From Desulfovibrio aminophilus DSM 12254 (GTDB lineage Bacteria > Desulfobacterota > Desulfovibrionia > Desulfovibrionales > Desulfovibrionaceae): a stretch of 64,000 nt of DNA. The stretch is taken from the NCBI RefSeq assembly GCF_000422565.1, contig NZ_AUMA01000015.1:62001-126000 (forward strand), read 5' to 3'. The translations under genes and the position numbers were made by a program. Below, piece by piece: positions 16,400 to 27,100 of the stretch. The notes below the pieces were generated by a model. The model searched no databases. It saw only the letters and a list, made by a program, of their open reading frames with translations, and was not told the DNA's origin. Positions within the stretch are counted from its first letter, which is position 1, and each line of letters starts with the position of its first letter.

Positions 16400-18319
16400 T
16401 CAGGACCGGGCGCGGGCCGCGTTGAGCAGTCCGCCAGCCTGGATAATATTCAGTTCCTTGGCCGTCAAATCATTTGTCACCGTGATCCGGCGTCCCGAGT
16501 CGGCGATGATCTCCAGTTCGCCGCCGGGAGTCAGGTCCGCCGCGCGGATGGTCAGGGTCGCGCCCTGTTCCAGGGCGTCGTAGTCCGCCTTGTTCGTGAG
16601 CAGCAGGGGCAGGATGCCGAAGTTCACCAGGTTGGCCCGGTGGATGCGCGCCAGGGACTTGACGATCACGGCCTTGACCCCCAGGTGGCGGGGGCCCAGG
16701 GCCGCGTGCTCGCGGCTGGAGCCCTGGCCGTAGTTTTCGCCGCCCAGGATGAAGCCGCCGCCGAGCCCCTTGATCCGGCCCACGAAGTCCTTGTCCACCC
16801 GGCTGAAGATGTACTCGCTGATGGCCGGGATGTTCGAGCGCAGGGCCGTGATCTGGGCCCCGGCGGGCAGGATGTGGTCCGTGGTGATGTCGTCGCCCAC
16901 CTTGAGCGCCACCTGTCCGGTGATGGTCGCGGGCAGGGCGTCGAACTTGGTCAGGGGCGCGATGTTCGGCCCGCGCAGGATCTCCACGCCGGAGCCGTCC
17001 TTGGGCGGAAAGACGAAGAGCTTTTTGATGCTCGGAATCTTTTTGGGCAGCGCGGGCTTGCGCGGGGCCTTGCCCCAGCCGGCCGGGTCCGTGAACCTGC
17101 CGCGCAGGGCCACGTTGGCCGCCGTCTGCGGGCTCACGAGGTAGACCTTGGCGTCCTGGGTGCCGCTGCGGCCCTCGAAGTTGCGGTTGAAGGTGCGCGC
17201 GCTGACTCCGGCGGACACGGGCGAGCCGCCCATGCCGATGCACGGCCCGCAGGTGCACTCCAGGAGCCGGGCCCCGGCGTCCAGGATGGGTTCGAGGAGC
17301 TTCTCGGCGGCCAGCATCTTGACCACCTGCTTGGAGCCCGGGGAGACCATCAGGTCCGTGGCGGGCGGCACGCGCTTGCCCTTGAGGGTCAGGGCCACGG
17401 TCTTCAGGTCGGCGTATGAGGAGTTCGTGCAGGAGCCCACGGCCACCTGATCCACGGTCAGGCCGTCCAGGGAGGCCACCGTGACCACCCGGTCGGGCAT
17501 GTGCGGGCAGGCCGCCAGGGGCTCGAGTTTGGACAGGTCGATGACGATCTCGTCGTCGAAGGCGGCGTCCGTGTCGGCGGCCAGGGGCTTGAAGTGGGAG
17601 GCCCGGCCCATGCGGGTCAGGAAGTCGCGGGTGCGGGCGTCGCTCTCGAAGATCGAGGTGGTCGCGCCCAGCTCCGCGCCCATGTTCGTGATCGTGGCGC
17701 GCTCGGGCACGGTCAGGGAGGCCGCGCCGGGACCGGAGAACTCGAAGACCTTGCCGACCCCGCCCTTGACCGTGAGCAGGCCGAGCAGGTGCAGGATCAC
17801 GTCCTTGGCCGCGGCCCAGCCCGTGAGCTTGCCCTCCAGGCGCACGCGCACGACCTTGGGCATGGCGATGACGTAGGGCGCTCCGGCCATGGCCAGGGCC
17901 ACGGACAGGCCGCCCGCGCCGAAGGCCAGCATGGCCAGTCCGCCCGCCGTGGGGGTGTGGGAGTCCGAGCCCACCAGGGTCTTGCCCGGCCGGGCGAAGT
18001 TCTCCAGGTGAAGCTGGTGGCAGATGCCCGTGCCCGGAGGCGAGAAGACCGCGCCGAAGCGGGCCGCCGCGCTGCGCAGGTAGCGGTGGTCGTCGGGGTT
18101 GCGGAAGCCCATTTGGAGCGTGTTGTGGTCCACGTAGGACACGGACAGCTCGGTCTTCACGCGTTCGATGCCGATGGCCTCGAACTGGAGCCAGGCCATG
18201 GTGCCGGTGGCGTCCTGGGTCAGGGTCTGGTCGATCCGCAGGGCGACTTCGGAGCCGGGGCTCATGGTCCCGTCCATGAGGTGCGCGGCGATGATCTTCT
18301 GGGTCAGGTTGCGGGCCAC
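16400..18319 (-). CDS. Aconitate hydratase, Aquifex type
   Basis: Interconverts citrate and isocitrate. The 639-residue form is the short Aquifex-type aconitase rather than the roughly 900-residue AcnA. [4Fe-4S] ligands are visible: Cys in VAVGSCTNSS and two in LLECTCGPCIGMGG. The swivel domain at the C-terminus carries GGGFILGGENYGQGSSREHA with the catalytic Ser and Arg. The start is taken as a GTG (MARNLTQKIIAAHLMDG): GGAGG lies 6 nt before this GTG but directly abuts an ATG two codons upstream, so spacing favours the GTG. The coding region overlaps nothing; a small coiled-coil gene precedes it by 22 nt, so co-transcription is likely. Confidence 0.92.
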   Translation of the reverse strand: MARNLTQKIIAAHLMDGTMSPGSEVALRIDQTLTQDATGTMAWLQFEAIGIERVKTELSVSYVDHNTLQMGFRNPDDHRYLRSAAARFGAVFSPPGTGICHQLHLENFARPGKTLVGSDSHTPTAGGLAMLAFGAGGLSVALAMAGAPYVIAMPKVVRVRLEGKLTGWAAAKDVILHLLGLLTVKGGVGKVFEFSGPGAASLTVPERATITNMGAELGATTSIFESDARTRDFLTRMGRASHFKPLAADTDAAFDDEIVIDLSKLEPLAACPHMPDRVVTVASLDGLTVDQVAVGSCTNSSYADLKTVALTLKGKRVPPATDLMVSPGSKQVVKMLAAEKLLEPILDAGARLLECTCGPCIGMGGSPVSAGVSARTFNRNFEGRSGTQDAKVYLVSPQTAANVALRGRFTDPAGWGKAPRKPALPKKIPSIKKLFVFPPKDGSGVEILRGPNIAPLTKFDALPATITGQVALKVGDDITTDHILPAGAQITALRSNIPAISEYIFSRVDKDFVGRIKGLGGGFILGGENYGQGSSREHAALGPRHLGVKAVIVKSLARIHRANLVNFGILPLLLTNKADYDALEQGATLTIRAADLTPGGELEIIADSGRRITVTNDLTAKELNIIQAGGLLNAARARS

Positions 18320-18341
18320 GTGCATCCTCCAGTGGGTGCGG

Positions 18342-18635
18342 TCAGAACAGGAAGCCGCCGCTCGGGGCGCCGGGGCCGGGGCCGTCGGCGTAACCCAGTT
18401 CGCGGCGGCGGATTTTCTTGCGCCGCAAATCGATTTCCACTTCAAGCCGCAGGCGTTCGCGGGTCAGCTCGAAGATTTCGTTGGCGAAAAACAGGTCACG
18501 CTCCGGGTCTTCGCGCAGGCGGTAGTCCCGTTCCCGTTCCTGGCACTCCTCCAACTCCCGCGTGAACCCGGCGATCTCGGCCTCAAGCGCCGCTATTTCC
18601 GCGCACACGGATGCGTCGAGGTTTCTTTGGCTCAT
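18342..18635 (-). CDS. Small coiled-coil protein of unknown function
   Basis: A 97-residue, highly charged protein with heptad-like helices (AEIAALEAEIAGFTRELEECQ; FELTRERLRLEVEIDLRRKKIRRRELGY) and a glycine/proline tail. Its ATG lies inside the last codons of the EPSP-synthase-like gene, a 53-nt overlap, with AAGG just before it; a later GTG (residue 10) would shorten the overlap. It sits between two enzyme genes on the same strand. I do not recognise a family and do not assign a role. Confidence 0.55.
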   Translation of the reverse strand: MSQRNLDASVCAEIAALEAEIAGFTRELEECQERERDYRLREDPERDLFFANEIFELTRERLRLEVEIDLRRKKIRRRELGYADGPGPGAPSGGFLF

Positions 18636-20256
18636 CCTTGGTCCGCTCCGTGCGCGCGGGCTCGGCGGAGCGGCCCGTGGGCAATGCGTTGTAGAGGTTC
18701 CAGAAGCGCGGCCAGACCGCGGTCAGTTCGCCGGGATTGTCCACGGCGATGCCGCGCCGCAGCCAGGCGATCAGGGACAGGGCCAGGATGCAGTAGGGGC
18801 CCGGCGCGGCGTAGGAGTCGCTCCAGGTGAGCGGACCGGGTGTCAGCAACACGGCCCCGTTTTCGATCTCGAAGGAGGCTCCCAGGCGCTCAAGCATCTC
18901 GGCGGCCTGTCCCAGGGCGTCCAGGTCCGCGGGCGCGGCCACGCGGCAGGGCCGCTCGGAGGCCAGCCCGAGCACCAGGGCCAGGGGGAACAGTTCGGCG
19001 CGGCGGCCGAAGTCCACGTCGGGACGGCCGTCCGGCGCGCCCTTGGTCGAAACCAGGACCCCGTCCTCCAGGGCCAGGGTCAGGCCCAGGGCGGTCAGGC
19101 CGAGGCCCAGGTCGCCGCCCAGCGGGGCTTCGGCCTTCCAGGGGCCGCTCAGGCGCGCCCGGCCGCCGGTGAAGGCGGGCATGGCCAGGAGATAGGCGCA
19201 GAGCACCGGGTCCGGCGGCAACTCGGGCCGCGCCGGGATTTTGGGCTCACCCGGGGGCACGGTGCAGCGTCCATCCTCCAGCCGGGCCGACAGGCCGCAG
19301 GCGTTCAGCACAGCCACGGCCCCGGGCAGGTCTTCGGCGGCCGGGGAGCCGGGCCGGAAGCGCAGCACCAGGCCGCGCGGATAGGCCCAGGCCGAGAGGG
19401 CCAGGGCCACGGCGAACGCGGCCGGAAGATCGTCCGGCAGATCCAGGGAGCCGTCCATGTCGCCGCCGCACTCCAGGCGCGCGGGCAGGCCCGGGGCGTG
19501 GGGGTTCAGGCTGATGAGCCGGGCGCCCAGGGCGGGCAGCACGCGGTTCAGCGGGCCCACGTCCATGAGCTTGAGTTCCGGGCCCCCGGCGAACTTGCAG
19601 CGGCCCGCGCCGCGCAGGGCCTGGGCCAGAAGGGCGAAAAAGGTGAACGGGGTCTCCCCGGCGAAGAGCAGCTTGTCCTCGAAGGTCAGCGGAGCCTGCC
19701 CGGCTGCGGCTTCCAGGCCGTCGTCGGTCCAGGACAGGCGCGCTCCGGCCTGGTTCAGGGCCTTGACCAGTTCCACCAGGGGGTCGTTGAGCACGGCCTG
19801 GTTCAGGGTCAGGGGACGGCCTGAGGCGGCGGCCATGAGGGCCCACATGCGCGCGGCGTCCAGGGAGCGGGGCGCGGGCAGGTCCAGGTCCACGGGCATC
19901 TGGCGCGGAGCCAGGCCGAAGGGGTCGGACTGCTTGCGGGCGGTCTTCATCGGGCCGCGCCCGAAGAAATTGACCACGCCGAAGAGCTGGCGCAGAAGCT
20001 TGGTGTCCAGGCCGTGGAGCCGGGAAGCCTCTTCCCATGCGCCCCAGACCTGTTTCTCCAGGCCCGGGTCCGTGGAGGGCTTGCCGCGCGAGCGCCTCCA
20101 GGCGGTCTCGCGGCCCAGGAGTGCGGCCCTCCTGGCCAATAGCTCCAGGATCCTGCCGTCCAGTTCCTTGATCTCGCCCAGCCGCTTTTCAAAGACGCCC
20201 TCGCCGCCCGGCCCGCCGGCCCGGCGCGAGGGACCCTTTTTGGTCTCGTCCGTCAT
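18583..20256 (-). CDS. EPSP-synthase-like protein with chorismate-mutase-like N-domain, catalytic residues lost
   Basis: 557 residues in two parts. Residues about 22-100 resemble an AroQ chorismate mutase helix bundle (IKELDGRILELLARRAALLGRE ... ASRLHGLDTKLLRQLFGVVNFFGR). Residues about 115-530 follow the EPSP synthase fold. The expected active-site motifs are altered: the LPGSKS-x-x-NR start reads LPAPRSLDAAR, GNAGT-x-x-R reads AGETPFTFF, the SSQ motif is LPDDLPAAF, and R-x-K-E-x-D-R reads APADLDALG. The enzyme is therefore unlikely to make EPSP. The ATG follows AGGA and the lower ATGs are less good. It could be a structural or regulatory relative in aromatic amino acid synthesis; function unknown. 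Confidence 0.75.
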   Translation of the reverse strand: MTDETKKGPSRRAGGPGGEGVFEKRLGEIKELDGRILELLARRAALLGRETAWRRSRGKPSTDPGLEKQVWGAWEEASRLHGLDTKLLRQLFGVVNFFGRGPMKTARKQSDPFGLAPRQMPVDLDLPAPRSLDAARMWALMAAASGRPLTLNQAVLNDPLVELVKALNQAGARLSWTDDGLEAAAGQAPLTFEDKLLFAGETPFTFFALLAQALRGAGRCKFAGGPELKLMDVGPLNRVLPALGARLISLNPHAPGLPARLECGGDMDGSLDLPDDLPAAFAVALALSAWAYPRGLVLRFRPGSPAAEDLPGAVAVLNACGLSARLEDGRCTVPPGEPKIPARPELPPDPVLCAYLLAMPAFTGGRARLSGPWKAEAPLGGDLGLGLTALGLTLALEDGVLVSTKGAPDGRPDVDFGRRAELFPLALVLGLASERPCRVAAPADLDALGQAAEMLERLGASFEIENGAVLLTPGPLTWSDSYAAPGPYCILALSLIAWLRRGIAVDNPGELTAVWPRFWNLYNALPTGRSAEPARTERTKDEPKKPRRIRVRGNSGA

Positions 20257-20579
20257 GTGGTTCCTGGTATCTCCGGTGTGGAAGGGCCTGCATAGCCTGA
20301 AACCACGGCGTGGGCAAGCCCCGTCGGGAAACGGCCCCGATCGCGGGCGGCCGGGCCGGGCGGCGTTCCGCCGATCCTTCGTCGCCCAATCGTCACCTCG
20401 CCGCCGCGCTTTGTGATGGACCCCAAGCCGGGAAAAGTTTAGAGAATGTTTAACAACTCGGCGGCGCGGCATCCGCCCGTCCTGGGAGGTGAGTGCAAAG
20501 CCCCGGCATCGTTTCTTGAAATCCACGGGTGGACTGGACGCCTTCGCGTGAGAACCTCGAAAGAAGCGCAAGGGAGCCT
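20257..20579. other. Divergent intergenic region between the EPSP-synthase-like and phoH genes
   Basis: No convincing coding frame. The part near 20440-20460 is AT-rich (TTTAGAGAATGTTTAACAAC) and is the likeliest promoter region for phoH, but no clear -35/-10 pair can be defended. The phoH leader would be over 100 nt long. Confidence 0.4.
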
Positions 20580-21770
20580 ATGGCGTCGAAAAACTTCATT
20601 CTCGATACCAACGTCCTCATCGAAAACCCGAAATGCATCGCCGGCCTGCGCAACGGCGAGGAAAACAACATCCACGTTCCCTACACGGTCCTGGCCGAGC
20701 TGGACAAGCTCAAGCGCGACCCGCGCGTGGGGCATGTGGTCAGCCAGGCCGTGCACGCCATCCTCGAAGACGACAAGGTGCGCATCTTTCCTCCGGACGT
20801 GGCCCTGGGCCTGGAAGACGAGATCTACGACGACCGCATCCTCAAGGAAATCCTCAAGCAGAACGTCGAGGAACCGATCCTCATCACCAACGACCGCATC
20901 CTCCAGCTCAAGGCCCGGGTCTACGGCATCGCCTGCGAGGGCTACCGCGACTCCGTGCCCTTCCAGTCCGAATCCCAACTCTACACCGGCTTCGTGGAGG
21001 ACGGCGAGGAGCCCGTGGCCAACAGTTTCCGCTGGGAGCAGGGCACGCCGGTCTTCCACGGCACCGAAGGGCCCAAGGCCGTGACCTACCAGCACGAGAT
21101 CTGGGGCGTGCGGCCGCGCAGCGTGTATCAGAACCTGGCCTTGGAGATCATGCTCCACCCGGACATCGACCTCGTCTCGCTCCAGTCCGAGGCGGGCTAC
21201 GGCAAGACCTTCCTGGCCCTGGCCGCCGCGCTCTACCTGGTCCTCGAACGCAAGGACAACACCTACCGCAAGATCTACCTGGTCAAGCCGGTCTGGGAGA
21301 TCGGGGCCAAGATGGGCTACCTGCCCGGCGACGTGGAGGAGAAGATGCTCCCCTACGTGCGCTACATCCACGACCTGCTCGTGAAGCTCCACGAGATGCG
21401 TCCGGCCAACCGCATCTTCATGACTCCGGACGCCGAGAGCCTGCGCCTGAACCCCAAGAAGTTCGAAATCCAGCCCATCGCCTACATCCGGGGCATGAAC
21501 GTGGAGAACGCCGTGGTCGTCGTGGACGAGATGCAGAACCTTTCGCGCAACGAGACCCGGGCCCTGCTCACCCGCATGGGCGAGAACGTGAAGTGCATCT
21601 GCCTGGGCGACACCCGGCAGGTGGACAACCCCTATCTCAACGAGTCCAACAACGGCCTCAACTGGGTGGTGAAGAAACTCAAGGGCTACCGCAACTACGC
21701 CCACATGGTGCTCAAGGGCGAACGTTCGCGCGGGCCCATCACGGACATCGTCCTCAAATCCAAACTCTAA
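20580..21770 (+). CDS. PIN-PhoH protein (PhoH2-type ATPase/ribonuclease)
   Basis: 396 residues. The N-terminal PIN domain has the nuclease acids in NFILDTNVLIENP, the Asp/Glu in VLAELDKLKRD and LITNDRILQLKA. The C-terminal PhoH ATPase domain has Walker A in SEAGYGKTFLALA and Walker B VVVVDEMQNLS, then GDTRQVDNPYL. Such PhoH2 proteins unwind and cut RNA. The ATG follows AAGGGAGCCT. A family-2 repeat starts directly after the stop codon. No antitoxin-like partner is beside it, so a toxin-antitoxin role is not supported here. Confidence 0.93.
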   Translation: MASKNFILDTNVLIENPKCIAGLRNGEENNIHVPYTVLAELDKLKRDPRVGHVVSQAVHAILEDDKVRIFPPDVALGLEDEIYDDRILKEILKQNVEEPILITNDRILQLKARVYGIACEGYRDSVPFQSESQLYTGFVEDGEEPVANSFRWEQGTPVFHGTEGPKAVTYQHEIWGVRPRSVYQNLALEIMLHPDIDLVSLQSEAGYGKTFLALAAALYLVLERKDNTYRKIYLVKPVWEIGAKMGYLPGDVEEKMLPYVRYIHDLLVKLHEMRPANRIFMTPDAESLRLNPKKFEIQPIAYIRGMNVENAVVVVDEMQNLSRNETRALLTRMGENVKCICLGDTRQVDNPYLNESNNGLNWVVKKLKGYRNYAHMVLKGERSRGPITDIVLKSKL

Positions 21771-21806
21771 CCGGCTTCGCCGGACCATGGAAAGGCGGAA
21801 GAGGCT
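21771..21806 (+). repeat. Family-2 gene-end repeat after phoH
   Basis: Hairpin CCGGCTTCGCCGG immediately after the stop codon, then CATGGAAAGGCGGAAGAGGC. The same arrangement follows serS, and related copies follow modC and the last MCP. Confidence 0.7.
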
Positions 21807-21848
21807 CTCGGTCTTTCGCTGAAGAGGCTCCCGGTTTCGGGCCGACCC

Positions 21849-21897
21849 GTCGAGGCGGTCATCAGGGCGCGTTGCGCGCCCTGATGACCGCCTCGAC
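21849..21897. repeat. 23-bp perfect inverted repeat, 3-nt loop
   Basis: Arms 21849-21871 and 21875-21897 match perfectly, loop TTG. It has no T run on either side. It lies 6 nt from a family-1 core, in the same relative place as the inverted repeats of the other three copies. Confidence 0.85.
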
Positions 21898-21903
21898 CGT
21901 TGG

Positions 21904-21962
21904 GGGGTTCAGGGGCCCTCGGCCCCTGGCGGGTCCGGGGCGGAGCCCGGCCGCCGGAGGCG
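21904..21962 (-). repeat. Family-1 gene-end repeat after the second MCP gene
   Basis: Read from the MCP stop it begins CGCCTCCGGCGGCCGGGCTC and contains the nested palindromes around GGGTCCGGGGCGGAGCCCGG and CAGGGGCCCTCGGCCCCTGG. The start is 24 nt after the stop codon. Confidence 0.8.
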
Positions 21963-21986
21963 TTGTGTTTCTTGTCCCTGTCTTTC

Positions 21987-24020
21987 TCACCCGGTGCGCA
22001 GGGCGCCGACCATTTCCTCCAGTTCGCGGATCTTGGCGGCGAGGCTTTCCACGGCCTGGGCGGACTGACGCATGCCCTCGGCGATGCGGCCGGTGATCCG
22101 GCTGACCTCCTCCTCGGAGCGGTTGATCTCCTCGCTGGCGGCGGACTGCTGCTCGGCGGCGGTGGCGATGCTGGTGACCTGCTGGGAGGTGGTTTCCACG
22201 AGAGTGACGATTTCCTTGAGGGCGGCCTCGGAGCCCCGGGCGAGGTCCGTGGCCTCCACGGCGGCGGATGCGGCCAGATCGACCTTGGCAACATTCTGGC
22301 TGGTGCCGTCCTGGATGGCGCGGATGGCGTCGCCGACTTCCTTGGTGGCGGTCATGGTCTTCTCGGCCAGCTTGCGCACCTCGTCGGCCACCACGGCGAA
22401 GCCGCGTCCGGCCTCGCCCGCGCGGGCCGCCTCGATGGCCGCGTTGAGCGCCAGAAGATTCGTCTGGTCCGCGATGTCGCTGATGACGTTCATGATCGCG
22501 CCGATGGACTGGGCCTGGGAGCCGAGGTGGTCCATGCCGGTCTTGAGTTCCCGGGAGAGGGAGTCCACGCGGTCGATGGCCTGCATGGAGCGGCCGACCA
22601 CGCCTTCGCCCTCCAGGGCCTTGCCCCGGGCGCGTTCGGCCATTTCGGCGGCGCTGCCGGCGTTCTTGGCCACTTCCAGGACCGTGGCGTTCATCTCCTC
22701 CATCGCCGTGGCGGTCTCGGTGGTGCGCTTTTCCTGCTCCTCGACGCCGCCGGTGATGTCCGAAACCTCCTGGGTGAGGGTCGCGGAGGAGGAGGCCAGC
22801 GCCTCGACAATGCTCTGAAGGCGGTCGGCGGCCAGGACCATGCCGTCGGTGCGGGCGCGTTCGGCCTGGCAGGTGGCCTGCTCGGCCTGTTTCAAGGCGT
22901 CCATGGCCTTGCGGGCCTGCTCCTCGGCCTCGGCCCCGCGCTGGGCGGCGGCCTCCAGGTTGCGGCGGATGCTTTCGGTCATGTCGCCCAGGGAACGGGC
23001 CAGGGTGCCCATCTCGTCCTGGGTGCGGATGTCCAGGCGGCCGTCGAGGGAGCCTTGGGCCACGGACTGGGCGAAGGCCGTGCAGCTCTTGAGGGGCTTG
23101 AGGATGAAGCCGCGCACGATGAGGGACACTGCGACGATGATGGCCAGGGTCACCAGGGCGGCCACGCCCATGTTGGCCGCGGCGGCGGTGTTCATGTGCG
23201 CGCGCATGTCGCGGGAGGGCGCGACCACGCCGAAGACCCAGCCGGAGATGGGGGAGCGCCGGGCGGCGGCCATCTGTTCGCCGTCGGCGTCCTGGAAAAG
23301 AACGATGCCGCTTTTCTCCACGGCGGCCACATCGCGGCCCAGGGGCGTCTTGAGCAGTTCGCTCTTCATGCGTTGCGCGGCGTCGGGGTGGGCCAGGGCC
23401 ATGCCGTCCCGGTCCAGGATGAAGGCGTAGCCGGTGCTGCCGATGCGGGTTTCGGCCAGGGCCTTGGTCAGGGATTCCAGGTCCATGCCCGCGTTGAGCA
23501 CGCCGATGAGCCCGCCGTTCGCGTCCTTGATCGGCTGGGCGATGACCACCACCGCCTTGCCCGTGGTCCGGCTGACGATGGCCTTGGAGATGACGTCGGC
23601 CTTGCCTGTGGAGGCGGCCTGGAAGTAGTCGCGGTCGTTGACCTTGACCTTGCCCACCGAGGCCGTGTTGGTCGAGGCCGCGGAGACGCCCGTGAGGTCG
23701 AAGACGTTGGCGTAATCCACGCCCTTCATGGAATGGACCATTTGCTTGAGGGCCGCGTTGGCCGCCTCCGACCCGCCTCCGCTGAACACGCCGGTGATGT
23801 CGGGGTCGAGGGCGAAGGCGGTCATGATGGCCAGGTTGGCCTCCACGTCGCCGCCGATGTCGTTGGCCAGGGCTTGGCTCATGAGCGACATGCTTTCGGC
23901 CATGACCATGTCGAAGGCGTGCTTTTCGTTGCGGTAGTTGAGGCCGACCAGCAGGACCATTCCCGCGAGGATCATGACCAGCACGGGCAGGAAGAACTTC
24001 GCTTGCAGGCTCAGGCGCAT
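21987..24020 (-). CDS. Methyl-accepting chemotaxis protein, double-Cache type
   Basis: 677 residues. TM1 ([19 protein letters not shown]) and TM2 (about 280-300, [21 protein letters not shown]) enclose a double-Cache sensor with the diagnostic [44 protein letters not shown] and [20 protein letters not shown] follows, then coiled coil and the signalling tip [20 protein letters not shown]. The double-Cache type usually binds amino acids or related small molecules; the ligand here is not predictable by eye. The start has AAAGGAG at proper spacing. A family-1 repeat with a long inverted repeat lies after the stop. Confidence 0.95.
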   Translation of the reverse strand: MRLSLQAKFFLPVLVMILAGMVLLVGLNYRNEKHAFDMVMAESMSLMSQALANDIGGDVEANLAIMTAFALDPDITGVFSGGGSEAANAALKQMVHSMKGVDYANVFDLTGVSAASTNTASVGKVKVNDRDYFQAASTGKADVISKAIVSRTTGKAVVVIAQPIKDANGGLIGVLNAGMDLESLTKALAETRIGSTGYAFILDRDGMALAHPDAAQRMKSELLKTPLGRDVAAVEKSGIVLFQDADGEQMAAARRSPISGWVFGVVAPSRDMRAHMNTAAAANMGVAALVTLAIIVAVSLIVRGFILKPLKSCTAFAQSVAQGSLDGRLDIRTQDEMGTLARSLGDMTESIRRNLEAAAQRGAEAEEQARKAMDALKQAEQATCQAERARTDGMVLAADRLQSIVEALASSSATLTQEVSDITGGVEEQEKRTTETATAMEEMNATVLEVAKNAGSAAEMAERARGKALEGEGVVGRSMQAIDRVDSLSRELKTGMDHLGSQAQSIGAIMNVISDIADQTNLLALNAAIEAARAGEAGRGFAVVADEVRKLAEKTMTATKEVGDAIRAIQDGTSQNVAKVDLAASAAVEATDLARGSEAALKEIVTLVETTSQQVTSIATAAEQQSAASEEINRSEEEVSRITGRIAEGMRQSAQAVESLAAKIRELEEMVGALRTG

Positions 24021-24055
24021 ATGGCGCTCCTTTTTTGGTCAAGTGTTACGCCACG

Positions 24056-24083
24056 TTATTATCCTGTTCCAGAGCCGAGTCAA
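24056..24083 (-). promoter_or_regulatory. Promoter of the second MCP gene
   Basis: On the minus strand TTGACT (24083-24078), 16-nt spacer, TAATAA (24061-24056), about 36 nt before the start codon in an AT-richer patch. Confidence 0.45.
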
Positions 24084-24127
24084 AGCCCCTCGCGGAGATT
24101 ATCAAAACGGCGGGGAATCGTTGAATA

Positions 24128-27100
24128 TCAAGCGCGAGAGCGGCACTGCTCCATGAAAGCCTCCAGCGTCAGGACCGAGGCGGGATGGGGGGTGCCGTCG
24201 AAGGGCAGGGAGATCACGGGCAGGTCGAGCTTGCCGGAGGCCTCGCGCAGGAGGGCGGCGGAGATGGTTCCGGGCATGCAGCCGAAGGGCATGGCGTTGA
24301 CCACTCCGGCCACGCGGGGGGCGGCCTCCAGGGTCGCGCCGATGGTCAGCACGGCCTCGCCGCGCACGTCCTCGGGCAGGTATTCGGCGGCCAGGGCCAG
24401 GACGCGCTCCACATCCGGTTCGTGCCCGGCCAGATCGCCCAGGGCGGCTTCCAGGCGGCGGGTGGTGGAGTCCTGGACCTTGCGGCGCAGGGCGAGTTTG
24501 AGGAACCCGGTCAGGTCGCGGGAGCGCCGGGCCTCGCGCACGGCGATGTAGGTCACGTAGCGCACCCATTCCCCGAAGGGGGCCAGGACGACTTCGCCGC
24601 CCAGGGCCTCGATGCGCCGCACGAGGTCTTCGTTGGAGAACCGGTTGTGGCGCACGAAGATCTCCCCGGCCAGAAGCACGCGGGGCCGGGGTTCGCGGCG
24701 GCGGGGGATGCGCGCGAAGGCCCCCCGGACCTGGGCCAGGAAGGCGGCGATGTCCTTGGAGGGATCGGCGAGGTGGCGTTCGAGCCCGGCCGAGGCCGAG
24801 GCGTAGAGCCGGTCGGCGGCGCCGGGGTCCAGCTCATGGGGCCGCACACGGTGCAGGCAGTGCTGGAGCAGGTCGTAGCCGACCACGGCCTCCCAGGCCC
24901 GGCGGGCGAAGCGCGTTCCGGCTTCGGCCAGCTCCCGGTAGAGGCCGCGGTCCTGCACCGGAGAGTAGACCGGCACGTCCCCGGCCCCGGCCATCTCCAG
25001 CACGAGCCGGTGGTGCGCGGCGTACTGGCCGAAGCGGCAGGGCCCTGTGCCGCCGGGCATGAAGAAGGCCGCGCGCTCGGGATCGAAGTCCGGGGCCAGA
25101 ACCTTGAGCAGGAGGTCGCCGGTGGTCACGGCGCAGGGGTAGCACTCCTTGCCCGAGACATAGGAGGCGGCCAGACGCATGGCTTCGGGCCCGGTCTCGG
25201 GCAGAACCTGGGATTCGATGCCGCAGGAGCGGAAGGCTGCGGCCAGCCCCAGGCAGTGGTCGGACATGCGCGGGCCGTAGAGCACGCGGGACTTGAGGTC
25301 CGGGCGGCGCTTGCGGGGCTTGGGCCGGGCCAGCCGCGCGGGCGGGGGCAGGTCCGCGATGCTGTCCAGGAAGGCCTCGCAGCGGGTGAGCATTCCGGCG
25401 TCGGCGGTGTGTTCGTCGATCTCCAGGGTGAGCATGGGCTTGCCCGCCATCTCGCGGTCCAGGCCCTTGTCGATGAAGGAGTCCGGGCCGCAGGAGAAGC
25501 TGCCGATGCGCAGGGCGAAGAGCTTCGGGTGGTTGCGCACGAAGCGGGCCGCGCGCAGAAGATTCCGGCCCGAGCGCCAGTACATGCCCTCCAGGCCCTC
25601 CTCGTCCTCGGCCGGGAGCATGTCCTGGGGCAGCGCGGGCACGCCGAGGGCGGCCAGCTTGCGCGGCAGGTCCAGGTTCAGGCCCGGGTCGAAGGCGTTG
25701 TAGGCCCGGCCCAGCACGACCACGGCCGGGCCGTCCAGGGATTCCAGGAACGCGCGGCCGCGTTCGCGCAGGGCGTGTTCGAAGCGGTCCTGGGCCGCCC
25801 AGGCGGCCTCCAGGGCCTTGTCCATCTCCCGCGCGCTCACCCCGTATCCGTCGAAGGCCTCCCGGAGAGAGCGGAGCAGGAAGGTCCGGCCGTGGTCGGC
25901 CTGGATCACCGGGGCCAGGACGCGCGTGTCGCGGCCCTCGGCGCGCAGCCGGGAGGCCAGGAGGAAGGGGAAGCTCTGGGTCAGGGGACAGGGCAGCCGC
26001 GCGGGTTCGCCGGGTCCGGCGAGGTTGACCACGCAGGGCGCGAAGATCGCGGGCAGGCCCTGCCCGGCCAGCTCCAGGCAGTGGCCGAAGGCGGCCTTGA
26101 CCGGGTGGCAGGTGTCGGCGGCCAGGGCCCGGCCGCCCAGGCGGACCATGCGGCGGCTGGTGCGGCCCGTGGTCACGGGCTCGAAGCCCAACTCCCAGAG
26201 CAGGGTGGAATGGAACGGCAGCAGGTCGTGGGCCAGGAAGGCCAGGGGCAGGCCGATGCGGCCGCGCGGGGCCTGTCCGCCCGAGCGGGCCAGGGCCTCG
26301 GCGCGTTCGCGCTGGACCTCGAACAGGGCCTGCTCGCGGAAGGCGAAGAGGTCCGGCAGGTCTTCCGGGGCCTTGCGGCGGTCGTCGAATTTTTCGCAGC
26401 GGCCGCCGAAGAACAGGGGCCGCTCCTCGCCCTCCAGGCGCAGTCGGTTGATCTCGCAGGAGTTCTCGCAGCCGTCGCAGGTGAAGGAGTCCACTTCGTA
26501 GCGCAGCCGGGCCAGGTCGAAGCCCCGGAAGCGCGAGGGCCCGCCGCCGTCGGCGCGCATGTGGTCGCGGGCGATGAGGGCCATGCCGATGGCCCCGGTG
26601 ACGTCGTGGTGCGGGGGCACGACGATTTCCCGGCCGAGGTGCTTCTCGAAGGCCGCGGCCACCGCCTTGTTGAAGGCCGTGCCGCCCTGGAAGAAGATGC
26701 GCCGCCCGATGGGCCGGGGACCGACCACGCGGCTCACGTAGTTCTGCACGATGGAGTAGGCCAGTCCGGCCAGCAGATCGTCGCGTCCGGCCCCGCGCTG
26801 GAGTTGGGAGGCCAGGGAGCTTTCCATGAACACGGTGCAGCGTTCGCCCAGGTCGCGCGGGGCCTCGGCGGCCAGGGCCAGCTCCTGGAAACGCTCCTTG
26901 ATCGGCACGCCCAGCCGCTCGGCCTGCTCCTCCAGGAAGGAGCCCGTGCCCGCCGCGCAGGCGCGGTTCATCTCGAAATCGCGCACCCGGCCGTCGCGGA
27001 TGGAAATGTATTTGGAGTCCTGGCCGCCGATCTCGAAGACCGTGTCCACTTCCGGGTCGATGGCCACGGCGGCCCGGGCCTGGGCCGTGATCTCGTTCTT

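Noticed and set aside
20580-21770. PIN-PhoH as part of a toxin-antitoxin pair
   Set aside because: No small gene precedes it with proper spacing; stand-alone PhoH2 is common.
21849-21897. CRISPR repeat or ordinary terminator
   Set aside because: There is a single inverted repeat, no spaced direct repeats, and no T run on either side.
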